The position numbers were made by a program, and so were the translations under genes. Positions 8,927 through 16,533 of a DNA stretch of 64,000 bases are shown piece by piece. Location of the stretch: the NCBI RefSeq assembly GCF_009735685.1, contig NZ_WHPN01000254.1:1-64000 (forward strand). The letters are read 5' to 3'. This DNA comes from Streptomyces lycii. GTDB taxonomy: Bacteria > Actinomycetota > Actinomycetes > Streptomycetales > Streptomycetaceae. Position 1 is the first letter of the stretch. Each line of letters begins with the position of its first letter. Below the pieces are notes generated by a model, which saw only the letters and a list, made by a program, of their open reading frames with translations, did no database searches and had not been told where the DNA came from.

Positions 8927-9420
8927 ACACGGACCACGGCGCCGGCCGGATCACCGTCAGCATGGAGCTCGACGGCCGCCACCGCTCGGAGGAGATCCCG
9001 CCGCACACCGTCCTGCTCGACCTGCTGCGCGACCGGATGGGCAACACCGGCGTCAAGGCGTCCTGCGAACGCGGCGTCTGCGGCGCCTGCACCACGCTGA
9101 TCGACGGCGTGCCGACCGCCTCCTGCAGCCTCTTCGCCTTCAGCGCCGACGGCTGCTCGGTGGAGACCGTGGCCGGGCAGTCCGGGAGCGGCGAGCCCGG
9201 ACCGGTCCAGCGCGCCTTCGCCGAGTGCGGCGGCTTCCAGTGCGGCTACTGCACGCCCGGCATGGTGATGCTGGCCACCGCGCTGCTGCGCGAGCACCCC
9301 GCGCCCACCGACCAGCAGATACGCGAGTGGATCTCCTCCAACATCTGCCGGTGCACCGGCTACGGGATGATCCTCGACTCGGTCCGCCGTGCCGCCGAGC
9401 TGATCCGGGAGGAAGCGTGA
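8923..9420 (+). CDS. molybdenum hydroxylase [2Fe-2S] subunit (CoxS-like)
   Basis: Small iron-sulfur subunit, 165 residues. Cluster II (plant-type) ligands: ASCERGVCGACTTLIDG ... SC; cluster I ligands: CGGFQCGYCTPGMVM ... ICRCTGYG. These are exactly the spacing of the CO dehydrogenase/xanthine dehydrogenase family. It conducts electrons from the molybdenum centre to the FAD subunit. Start ATG 8923 overlaps the preceding stop; its own stop overlaps the GTG of the large-subunit gene. Confidence 0.95.
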   Translation: MNTDHGAGRITVSMELDGRHRSEEIPPHTVLLDLLRDRMGNTGVKASCERGVCGACTTLIDGVPTASCSLFAFSADGCSVETVAGQSGSGEPGPVQRAFAECGGFQCGYCTPGMVMLATALLREHPAPTDQQIREWISSNICRCTGYGMILDSVRRAAELIREEA

Positions 9421-11729
9421 CCGCCCCCTCGGCGAGCGGCCGCCCCGCCGCCTTCGGCCAGGCCGCACCCCGCAAGGACGCCCGGCTGAAGGTCACCGGC
9501 GCCGCGCGGTACACCACCGATGTCGCGCTGCCCGGGATGCTGCACGCCAAGGTGCTGCGCAGCCCGCACCCGCACGCCCGGCTGCTGACCGTCGACGCCA
9601 CCCGGGCCCGGCAGCTGCCCGGCGTCCACGCGGTGATCACCCGGGACGACCTCGGCGGGCTCGACGCGGTCTTCGGCTACTTCATCAAGGACCAGCCGAT
9701 CGTCGCCACCGACAAGGTCCGTCACATCGGCGACCCGGTGGCCGCGGTGGCCGCCGAGGACGAGGCGACGGCCCTGGCCGCACTGGCGCTGATCGAGGTC
9801 GAGTACGAGGTGCTGGCGGCCGTGCCGGACGTGGAGTCGGCGCTGGCCGCGGGTGCCCCGGAACTCTTCTCCGGCCGCAAGCCGCGCGGCGTCGTCCCGC
9901 CGTACGGCACCGGTGCCTCCGCCGAGCTGTGGCCGCGTCCCAACGTCTGCTACGAGTTCCGCTACGAGACCGGGCCCGACGCCGTGTGGGCCGGGTGCGA
10001 CCACGTCTTCGAGGACACCTTCGTCTTCTCCCGGATGAATCACTTCCATCTGGAGCCGTTCGTCACCGTCGCCGACGCGCGCGGCGGCCGGATCGAGGTG
10101 TGGACCTCCACCCAGAACCCGTTTCCGCTGCGCAAGGAGATCGCCCGGGTGTTCCGGACCGAGGAGTCCGCGGTCCGGGTCAACGTGCCCTTCGTGGGCG
10201 GTGGTTTCGGCGCCAAGCACAACTGCAAGACCGAGCCGGTGGCGATCCTGCTGTCGCAGCTCGCGGGGCGCCCGGTGCGCTACTGCCTGACCACCGAGGA
10301 GGGTTTCCTGACCCTCAGCCAGCACTCCGCGGTGATGACGGTGAAGACCGGACTGCGGGCCGACGGCACCTTCGTCGCGCGGGAGAGCACGGTGCTCCTC
10401 GACGCGGGCGGCTACACCGACGGCAGTCCGCTGGTCGCGGAGAAGGCCGGATACCGGATCCCCGGCCCGTACCGCTGGGAGCACGTCCGCTCCTCGTGCG
10501 CCTGCGTGATGACGTCGACGACGCCGGCCGGGCCGTTCCGCGGCTTCGGCGCCACCCAGGCGACCTGGGCGAGCGAGAGCCAGATCGACATGATCGCCCG
10601 GCGGCTCGGCATGGACCCGTACGAGCTGCGGGTGAGGAACCTCAAGGCGCTCGGCGAGCCGTTCATGCCGGGCGAGAGCGGCATCGACAGCGACCTGGTC
10701 GAGGGGCTCGACCTGGTGGCCGCCGAACTCGGCTACCACGAGCGCGGAACCAGGCCCAACCGGGGCATGGGACTGGCCATCGGGTTCAAGGACGGCGGCG
10801 GGGTCAACAAGCCCGCGCAGGCCCGGGTGAAGATCAACGCCACCGGGCACGTCTTCGTCTCCGCCGGTTCGGTGGAGATCGGGCAGGGCATCTCGACCGC
10901 GCTGTGCCTGGTCGCCGCCGAGGTGCTGGGCCTGCCGCCCGAGCGGGTCTCCTACGCGGCGGTCGACACCGACACCTCTCCGTTCGACCAGGGCACCAAC
11001 GCCTCCTCCGGCATGACGGTGACCGGCCGCGCCGTGCAGCTCGCCGCCGAGCAGGCCCGCGACCGCATCCTGGAGTTCGCCGCCGGCCGGCTCGGCTGCG
11101 AGCCCGCCGACCTGGAACTGGTCGACTGGGGCGTACGGCAGGGACGTACCGTGCACCCGCTGCCGCCGATGATCGCGCAGGTGTTCGGCGGTACCGGCTA
11201 CGAATTCAGCGGCGACGGCTTCTTCAAGGCGCCCAACTCCCCCGAGGCACCGCTCGACGCGCCCTGCGTGTTCTGGGAGATCGGCTGGGCCGGCGCCGAG
11301 GTCGAGGTCGACCCGGACACCGGCGCGGTGACCGTGCTCAAGCTGGTCGCCAGCGGCGACGTGGGCCGGGCCGCCAACCGGCTGGTCGTACGCGGACAGG
11401 AGGAGGGAGCCGCCGTCATGGGCTACGGCCAGGCGCTGTTCGAGGAGATGCGGTTCGAGGACGGCGTGCTGGTCAACGGTGAGGCGCTGGACTACCGGGT
11501 GCCGATGGCCGAGGATCTGCCCGCCTCCTTCGTCAGCGTCTCCCAGGAGCAGCGGCACGGGCCCGGCCCGTTCGGCTCCAAGGGCGCCGGCGAGGGCACC
11601 CTGGTGCCGGTCGCCGCCGCCATCGCGAACGCCGTGCACGATGCCACCGGCGCCAGGATCACCACGCTCCCGCTGACCCCGGAGCGGGTCCACCGCGCCC
11701 TGCGGGAGCTCCCCGGCCAGTCGTCCTGA
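9417..11729 (+). CDS. molybdenum hydroxylase large subunit (CoxL/XdhA-like)
   Basis: Catalytic subunit, 770 residues, binding the molybdopterin cofactor and hydroxylating the substrate with water oxygen. Recognisable parts: GRPAAFGQAAPRKDARLKVTG at the N terminus is followed by RYTTDVALPGMLHAKVLRSP, then NVPFVGGGFGAKH, GPFRGFGATQ, and GPFGSKGAGEG near the C terminus, whose Glu is the general base of the family. The AYXCSFR loop of true CO dehydrogenases is absent, so CO is not the substrate. N-heteroaromatic or aldehyde substrates are more likely. GTG start in a GTGA overlap. Confidence 0.95.
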   Translation: MTAPSASGRPAAFGQAAPRKDARLKVTGAARYTTDVALPGMLHAKVLRSPHPHARLLTVDATRARQLPGVHAVITRDDLGGLDAVFGYFIKDQPIVATDKVRHIGDPVAAVAAEDEATALAALALIEVEYEVLAAVPDVESALAAGAPELFSGRKPRGVVPPYGTGASAELWPRPNVCYEFRYETGPDAVWAGCDHVFEDTFVFSRMNHFHLEPFVTVADARGGRIEVWTSTQNPFPLRKEIARVFRTEESAVRVNVPFVGGGFGAKHNCKTEPVAILLSQLAGRPVRYCLTTEEGFLTLSQHSAVMTVKTGLRADGTFVARESTVLLDAGGYTDGSPLVAEKAGYRIPGPYRWEHVRSSCACVMTSTTPAGPFRGFGATQATWASESQIDMIARRLGMDPYELRVRNLKALGEPFMPGESGIDSDLVEGLDLVAAELGYHERGTRPNRGMGLAIGFKDGGGVNKPAQARVKINATGHVFVSAGSVEIGQGISTALCLVAAEVLGLPPERVSYAAVDTDTSPFDQGTNASSGMTVTGRAVQLAAEQARDRILEFAAGRLGCEPADLELVDWGVRQGRTVHPLPPMIAQVFGGTGYEFSGDGFFKAPNSPEAPLDAPCVFWEIGWAGAEVEVDPDTGAVTVLKLVASGDVGRAANRLVVRGQEEGAAVMGYGQALFEEMRFEDGVLVNGEALDYRVPMAEDLPASFVSVSQEQRHGPGPFGSKGAGEGTLVPVAAAIANAVHDATGARITTLPLTPERVHRALRELPGQSS

Positions 11730-11768
11730 TATCCCTCGCCACCCGGCCGGACGCACCCGTACCCCGCC

Positions 11769-11831
11769 GCCGCCGGACCGGGCCCTTCTGCCGCCGGACC
11801 CGGCCCTTCTGCCGCCGCACCAGGCCCTTCT
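11769..11831. repeat. 21-bp tandem repeat, 3 copies
   Basis: Unit GCCGCCGGACCGGGCCCTTC plus T, repeated at 11769, 11790 and 11811 with one to three mismatches. It lies between the hydroxylase large-subunit stop and the MFS promoter. Confidence 0.9.
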
Positions 11832-11917
11832 GCTGCCGGGCCGGGGGCGGCTCCGGCCTGCCCCGGGGCGGCCGGAGGGAGGGGGACGGCGATGAGCAGG
11901 CGTCGCGGTCGAGGCGA

Positions 11918-11962
11918 ATAAATTTAGCACTTAGTTATTGACCACTTAGATAAATGCCGCCT
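11918..11962 (+). promoter_or_regulatory. AT-rich promoter/operator before the MFS gene
   Basis: A 45-bp island of low GC in a 72% GC setting. It contains two direct ACTTAG repeats 17 bp apart and the 8-mer TTAGATAA shared with the region before the hydroxylase genes (about 8044). Candidate MarR site and promoter. Confidence 0.5.
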
Positions 11963-12010
11963 AGTGTCGCGGCAACCCTGCCGGCTCCCGCTCCGCGCGG
12001 AAGGAACCCC

Positions 12011-13381
12011 ATGTCCACCGTGGCCCCAGACAAAGCCCTGAACTCCGGCTCCGTCGCCGCGCGCCTCGAACGGCTGCCGCACTCGCGGTGGCACGTCAAG
12101 GTCCGTTTCATGATCGGCGCCGTCACCTTCTTCGAGGCGTTCGACCAACTGCTCGCCGCCTCGGCGCTGCCCGTCCTCACCGAGCAGTGGAACCTCTCCA
12201 CCGGCCAGGCGACCTTCGCCGTCACCGCCGCCTCGGTCGGCATGCTGCTGGGCGCGTTCGGCGCCGGCTGGCTGGGCGACAAGATCGGCCGGGTGCGCAC
12301 CGTCGCCCTCGGCGTCCTGGTCACCGGACTCGCCAGCATCGCGGTGGCCCTCGCCGCCAACATCGAGATGTTCGCCGCCTTCCGCTTCGTCCAGGGCGTC
12401 GGCATCGGCGGCGTCGTCCCCATCGCCGCCACCTACATCAACGAGATCGCACGCTCGGACAGCCGCGGCAAACTGGTGCTGCTGTACGAACTGATCTTCC
12501 CGGCCGGCCTCTCGGCGGCCTCCCTGACCGCGGTCTGGGTCGTCCCGAACCTCGGCTGGCGGGCCATGTTCCTCATCGGCGGGCTGCCCGTCGTGCTGGC
12601 GGTGCTCCTCGTCCGCAAGGTCCCCGAGTCGCCGCGCTGGCTGGCCTCCCAGGGCCGCGTCGCGGAGGCCGAGGAGGTCATGTCCAAGATCGAGAGCGAG
12701 GTCGTCACCGCGACCGCGCAGCCGCTGCCCCGGCCCTCGCTGGAGATACCCGCCGAGGAGTCCCGCGGCCGGCTCCGGGAGATCTTCCAGGGCCGCTATC
12801 TGCGCCGCACCGCCGTCCTGGCGACCATGTGGTTCGTGGCCTACTACATGAACCACGGCATCTCCACCTGGCTGCCCTCGCTCTACACCAAGCAGTTCGG
12901 GCTGGACCTGACCACCGCGCTGGTCTACTCCCTGATCAGCAACGCCACCGGTCTGCTCGGCACGCTGATCGCCGCCCTGGTGGTCGACCGCATCGGCCGC
13001 CGGCCGCTGCTGCTGACCGCGCTGATCGGCACCACGGCCGCGCTGGCCGCGCTCGGCGTGGCCGGCGCGACCTCCGGCGGCCAGGTCGCGACCTTCGCCT
13101 CCTGCACCACCTTCTTCATCTTCATCATCAACGCCTCGCTCTACCTCTACTCGCCGGAGCTGTACCCGACGCGCAACCGCGCCAAGGGCGCCGCGTTCGG
13201 CGGGGTGTGGAACCGCCTCGGCGTCATCCTCGGCCCCGTCGCGGTCGGCGCCGTCATCGCCTCCGGCGCGAGCCTGAGCGTCGTCTTCGTCCAGCTGGCG
13301 GTCGTCGCCGCGGTGGGCGCCGTCGTCGCCTGCTTCATGGTGGAGACCAAGGGCAGGACACTCGAGGAACTCAACGCCTGA
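12011..13381 (+). CDS. MFS transporter, aromatic-acid/sugar-porter type
   Basis: Proton-linked importer with 12 predicted transmembrane segments, 456 residues. Motif A is clear in GAGWLGDKIGRVRTVALG between helices 2 and 3 and again as VVDRIGRRPLLL between helices 8 and 9; PESPRWLASQGR follows helix 6. The ATG at 12011 has a GGAAGGAA site and is preferred to an upstream in-frame ATG. Its place between the hydroxylase genes and the MarR gene points to uptake of the aromatic substrate of the island. Start of the protein is cytoplasmic and Asp/Ala-rich. Confidence 0.92.
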   Translation: MSTVAPDKALNSGSVAARLERLPHSRWHVKVRFMIGAVTFFEAFDQLLAASALPVLTEQWNLSTGQATFAVTAASVGMLLGAFGAGWLGDKIGRVRTVALGVLVTGLASIAVALAANIEMFAAFRFVQGVGIGGVVPIAATYINEIARSDSRGKLVLLYELIFPAGLSAASLTAVWVVPNLGWRAMFLIGGLPVVLAVLLVRKVPESPRWLASQGRVAEAEEVMSKIESEVVTATAQPLPRPSLEIPAEESRGRLREIFQGRYLRRTAVLATMWFVAYYMNHGISTWLPSLYTKQFGLDLTTALVYSLISNATGLLGTLIAALVVDRIGRRPLLLTALIGTTAALAALGVAGATSGGQVATFASCTTFFIFIINASLYLYSPELYPTRNRAKGAAFGGVWNRLGVILGPVAVGAVIASGASLSVVFVQLAVVAAVGAVVACFMVETKGRTLEELNA

Positions 13382-13431
13382 CGGCTGCGGCGCACACCCC
13401 GCGGCCCGCCGTTCCCCACCGGTCCGCCAGG

Positions 13432-13470
13432 AGGGCCGGACGACCCCGTGACCCGGGGCCGTCCGGCCCT
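13432..13470 (+). terminator. hairpin terminator after the MFS gene
   Basis: AGGGCCGGACG / CGTCCGGCCCT, 11-bp perfect arms with further CCCCG/CGGGG pairing in the loop, 51 bp past the stop, followed by TCTT. Confidence 0.75.
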
Positions 13471-13494
13471 TCTTCGGCTCGAGTGCCGCACCGG

Positions 13495-13545
13495 GCCGTT
13501 AAGGAGGTAGCTTTTCATCGGTAAGGAATTACTAGGAGGAGAATC
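13495..13545 (+). promoter_or_regulatory. promoter/operator and RBS of the MarR gene
   Basis: AT-rich stretch with TAGCTTTTCA at 13508-13517. The same 10-mer occurs inverted at 24667-24676, just upstream of the long catabolic operon. An AGGAGGAG ribosome site precedes the GTG start at 13547. Confidence 0.5.
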
Positions 13546-13546
13546 T

Positions 13547-14080
13547 GTGGCCGCCAGGGTTCAGAGCAGCACCGATACCGACGCGGTGTCGCGCATCATC
13601 GAGCAGTGGCACCGGCAGCGGCCGGACCTCGACCCGTCGCCGATCGAGGTGCTCGGGCGCCTGCACCGCTCCTTCCTGCTGTACCAGTCACAGACCAGCA
13701 AACCGGTGGCCGCGGCGGGGCTGTCGCTGGCGGGGTTCGACGTCCTGGCCGCGCTGCGGCGGGCCGGGGAGCCGTACCGGCTCACGGCGGGCGAGCTGGC
13801 GGCGACAAGTCTGGTCTCCTCGGCCGGTGTGACCCTGCGGCTGGACCGGCTGGAGGGCGACGGGCTGATCGTCCGGGAACGCGACGGGCAGGACCGCCGG
13901 GTGGTGCACTGCCGGCTCACCCCGGCCGGGCTGCACCTGATCGACACGCTGTTCGCGGAGCACCTGGAGAACGAACGGTCCATGCTAGCGGGGCTGAAGC
14001 CCAAGGAACGGGTTCAACTGGCCGCCCTGCTCCAGAAACTGGAGCGCAGCCTGAAATCGGCGACGACCCCCGGGGAGTAA
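13547..14080 (+). CDS. MarR-family transcriptional regulator
   Basis: 177 residues. Winged-helix features: LTAGELAATSLVSSAGVTLRLDRLEGDGLIVRERDGQDRRVVHCRLTP is split by the wing around the DRR, typical of MarR. It sits between the plus-strand hydroxylase/MFS genes and the convergent minus-strand operon and shares a 10-mer upstream with that operon, so it is the obvious local regulator, probably released by an aromatic intermediate. GTG start at 13547 is fixed by the strong AGGAGGAG site. Ends in a shared bidirectional terminator. Confidence 0.93.
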   Translation: MAARVQSSTDTDAVSRIIEQWHRQRPDLDPSPIEVLGRLHRSFLLYQSQTSKPVAAAGLSLAGFDVLAALRRAGEPYRLTAGELAATSLVSSAGVTLRLDRLEGDGLIVRERDGQDRRVVHCRLTPAGLHLIDTLFAEHLENERSMLAGLKPKERVQLAALLQKLERSLKSATTPGE

Positions 14081-14185
14081 CCGGCCCCGGAGCGGCCGCC
14101 GGGCGGATCCGCCGCCGCCCGGCACGGCGGACGCGGGCCGGCAGCGCATGTCCCGCCGACGGCCCCTGCCCGGCGGCAGCACGGC

Positions 14186-14230
14186 GAAGACCCCGCCGGG
14201 TGCACACCGTGCCACCGCGACGGGGTCTTC
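14186..14230. terminator. bidirectional terminator between MarR and Rieske genes
   Basis: GAAGACCCCG at 14186-14195 and its complement CGGGGTCTTC at 14221-14230, with a 25-nt loop that can pair further. Placed between two convergent genes. Confidence 0.6.
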
Positions 14231-14240
14231 CCCCCGGAGG

Positions 14241-15263
14241 TCAGCCGAGCAGCGCCGCCGCCTGCCGGGCGGCCTCCGCACGGTAGAAGCGTCGGATCCG
14301 CACCACGCCCAGATCGTGCTGGTACAGGTTCTCCCCCACGTCGCCGTCCGCCGGCATGCCCTCCAGCATGACCCGGTCCTGTTCCAGCACCTCGTGGTGC
14401 CGCTCCTCCAGGGTCATCCGGTACAGGAACCGCCAGGAGTCCCGCTCCCAGCCCTGCACCTTGCGGGTGCGCCAGTGGAAGACCGCGCACTCCGTGTCGG
14501 TGACGGGCACGACCATGCCGACGATGCCGAACGCGCCGCCCGGCCCCGCGAAGGGCTGGTACGGGATCTCCAGGTCCACCCAGTCCACGCCGGTGCGCGC
14601 GAACTCGACCCAGTCGAAGTTCACGCCGACCTGGTCGGTCTTCTCGAAGAAGAAGCCCCGCTCCGTCTCCCGGATCCGGAACCGCGCCGACTTCGCGCCG
14701 CCCGCCATCGAGTGCGAGTGTCCGTGCAGGAACGCCCCGTGCATCGGGTCCAGCACATTGTCGATGTAGAAGCGCCACGGGGCGCCCCACTCCGCGTAGT
14801 TGAGGAAGTGCGCGGTCCCCTCGTCGGCGAGGCGGTCCGGCAGGACCAGCTCCGGCGGTTCGGGGTGCCGCTCGTCGCCCCAGTAGGCGAAGACCGCGCC
14901 GCAGTGCTCCTGGACGGGCAGCGAGCGCACCAGCTGCTTGCCCTCCAGATTGCAGCCGGGCAGGCCGGGCACGGAGACGACCGTGCCGGTGCCGTCGACC
15001 TGGACGCCGTGGTACTGGCAGGCCACCCGGTCGCCCAGGTGCTGCCCCAGGGACAGCGGCGCGCTGCGGTGCGGGCACCGGTCGGCGATCATGTGCAGTT
15101 GCCCGGAGGGGCGGCGGAAGAGCAGCCACGTCTCGTTCCAGCGGGTCACCCGCTTCATCTCCCCGTTGCCGACGTGGCCGGACGGCAGCACGGGGTACCA
15201 CTGGTTGCGCAGCCCCGTGGCGTGGATGCGCTCCGTGAGTTCCTCGGCGGTCACAGCGGTCAT
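14241..15263 (-). CDS. Rieske non-haem iron oxygenase, alpha subunit
   Basis: Ring-hydroxylating or demethylating oxygenase, 340 residues. Rieske centre: CPHRSAPLSLG ... CQYHG (C-x-H, C-x2-H) at about residues 46-68. The mononuclear iron site is visible as NVLDPMHGAFLHGHSH (D-x2-H-x4-H) near residue 160. The length and single alpha gene without a beta subunit fit the VanA/phenoxybenzoate class of homotrimers, which use a VanB-type reductase, and such a reductase is encoded two genes upstream. Last gene of the minus-strand operon; the small HTH-like gene ends 4 bp before it. Confidence 0.93.
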   Translation of the reverse strand: MTAVTAEELTERIHATGLRNQWYPVLPSGHVGNGEMKRVTRWNETWLLFRRPSGQLHMIADRCPHRSAPLSLGQHLGDRVACQYHGVQVDGTGTVVSVPGLPGCNLEGKQLVRSLPVQEHCGAVFAYWGDERHPEPPELVLPDRLADEGTAHFLNYAEWGAPWRFYIDNVLDPMHGAFLHGHSHSMAGGAKSARFRIRETERGFFFEKTDQVGVNFDWVEFARTGVDWVDLEIPYQPFAGPGGAFGIVGMVVPVTDTECAVFHWRTRKVQGWERDSWRFLYRMTLEERHHEVLEQDRVMLEGMPADGDVGENLYQHDLGVVRIRRFYRAEAARQAAALLG

Positions 15264-15267
15264 GCCG

Positions 15268-15486
15268 TCACGCTCCCAGTCGCTTGATCTCGGCCCGGAA
15301 GGACTGCTCGGTCCAGGCGTTTCCGTCCGGCGGGTACACACTGCTCCGGTTCAGGCCCCGGACGACGTCGGCGAGTTCGTGGCCGAACGTGCTGTAGACC
15401 TCTTCGAGGACGCCGGCCAGCTTCAGCTCGTAGTCCGTGGGTTCGTGGGTGCGCGTCTGGTGCACCACGACATAGCGGGAAGTCAT
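15268..15486 (-). CDS. 72-residue protein with recombinase-like helix-turn-helix
   Basis: Short protein between the reductase and oxygenase genes. After a strand-like start (TSRYVVVHQTRTHEP) come two helices (DYELKLAGVLEEVYSTFG, HELADVVRGLN) and an ending WTEQSFRAEIKRLGA. That ending is the pattern of the HTH found at the C-terminal side of serine recombinases (G..WT...V..IL), and databases label such short proteins recombinase-like HTH. It is far too short to be a recombinase. A role as an accessory or regulatory subunit of the oxygenase is possible but unproven. RBS CGGAG. Confidence 0.8.
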   Translation of the reverse strand: MTSRYVVVHQTRTHEPTDYELKLAGVLEEVYSTFGHELADVVRGLNRSSVYPPDGNAWTEQSFRAEIKRLGA

Positions 15487-15542
15487 GGGTTACTCCGGTG
15501 AACGGGACGAAGACGGATGGATCTTCAGGACTCGCGGGGTTC

Positions 15543-16520
15543 TCACAGGTCCAGCACCAGCCGGGCCGAGGCGCAGCGCGACACGCAGATCATCATCGTG
15601 GCGCCCGCGGTCTGCTCGTCGGTGGACAGCAGCATGTCGCGGTGGTCGGGCGTGCCGTCCAGCACGCGGGTCTCGCAGGTGCCGCAGATGCCCTCGCGGC
15701 AGGAGGTCTCCACGGCGACGCCCGCGTTCTCCAGAGCGTCGGCGACGGACTGGTCGGGGGCCACCGTGACCGTGGCGCCGGAGCGCGCGCATTCGACCTC
15801 GAAGCCCTGCTCGCCCCCCTCCGGCGCGGGCGCCCTGACCGCCGCGAACCGCTCCAGCCTCAGCCGCCCGCGCAGTCCGCGCTCGTCGCAGACCGTCTCC
15901 AGCGCGGCCAGGAGGGGCTCGGGCCCGCAGCCGTACACCAGTGCCTGCTCGTCGGACGCGGCCTCGTCGAGGATCGCGGCCAGGTCGAGATGGCCGTGCT
16001 CGTCCTGCGGGTGGAACACCACGGTGTTGCCGGAGCGGGCGGCCAGCGAGGTGAGTTCCCCGCCGAACGCCATCGACGCGCGCCGGCGTCCGCCGTGCCA
16101 CAGCTTCCACGGCCTGCCGAGCGCGCTCGCCTCACGGGCCTGGGCGAGGACCGGTGTGATGCCGATGCCGCCGGCCACGAAGAGGTACCGCTCGGCCGTC
16201 TCCAGGGCGAAGTGGTTGCGCGGGCCCTTGACGGTGACGGTCTGCCCGGGGCGCAGCGTGCCGTGCACCTGAGCCGAACCGCCGCGGGAGGCGGGCTCCT
16301 TGAGCACGCCGATCCGGTAGCGGCCGGTATCGGCGGGGTCGCCGCACAGACTGTACTGGCGGACCAGGCCGCCCAGGTGTACGTCGATGTGGCCGCCCGG
16401 AGTCCAGGGCGGCAGCGGCTTGCCGTCGGGGTGGACCAGTTCCACCGAGACGACGTCGTCCGCCTCCCAGGTCATGCGGTGCACCAGAAGGTCGAGCCGC
16501 GTCTCGTCGGTGTTGTTCAC
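15543..16520 (-). CDS. VanB/phthalate-dioxygenase-type reductase (FMN, NAD, 2Fe-2S)
   Basis: Electron supply for the Rieske oxygenase, 325 residues. Order: flavin domain with RQYSLCGDP (residue ~53), NAD domain with VAGGIGITPVLAQ (~115) and YGCGPEPLL (~210), then a C-terminal plant-type ferredoxin domain with CREGICGTCETRVL and a last ligand in MMICVS. The FMN-NAD-ferredoxin order is that of class IA reductases (PDR/VanB). GTG start at 16520 follows AGAAGGAGGACGG. Its stop lies 56 bp before the small HTH gene. Confidence 0.94.
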   Translation of the reverse strand: MNNTDETRLDLLVHRMTWEADDVVSVELVHPDGKPLPPWTPGGHIDVHLGGLVRQYSLCGDPADTGRYRIGVLKEPASRGGSAQVHGTLRPGQTVTVKGPRNHFALETAERYLFVAGGIGITPVLAQAREASALGRPWKLWHGGRRRASMAFGGELTSLAARSGNTVVFHPQDEHGHLDLAAILDEAASDEQALVYGCGPEPLLAALETVCDERGLRGRLRLERFAAVRAPAPEGGEQGFEVECARSGATVTVAPDQSVADALENAGVAVETSCREGICGTCETRVLDGTPDHRDMLLSTDEQTAGATMMICVSRCASARLVLDL

Positions 16521-16533
16521 GACCGTCCTCCTT

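Noticed and set aside
9417-11729. Carbon monoxide dehydrogenase
   Set aside because: Gene order fits, but the AYXCSFR active-site loop is absent (GPFRGFGATQ instead).
9360-11930. 856-codon open frame antisense to the molybdenum hydroxylase large subunit
   Set aside because: Same compositional artefact; the plus strand carries an unmistakable CoxL-type protein.
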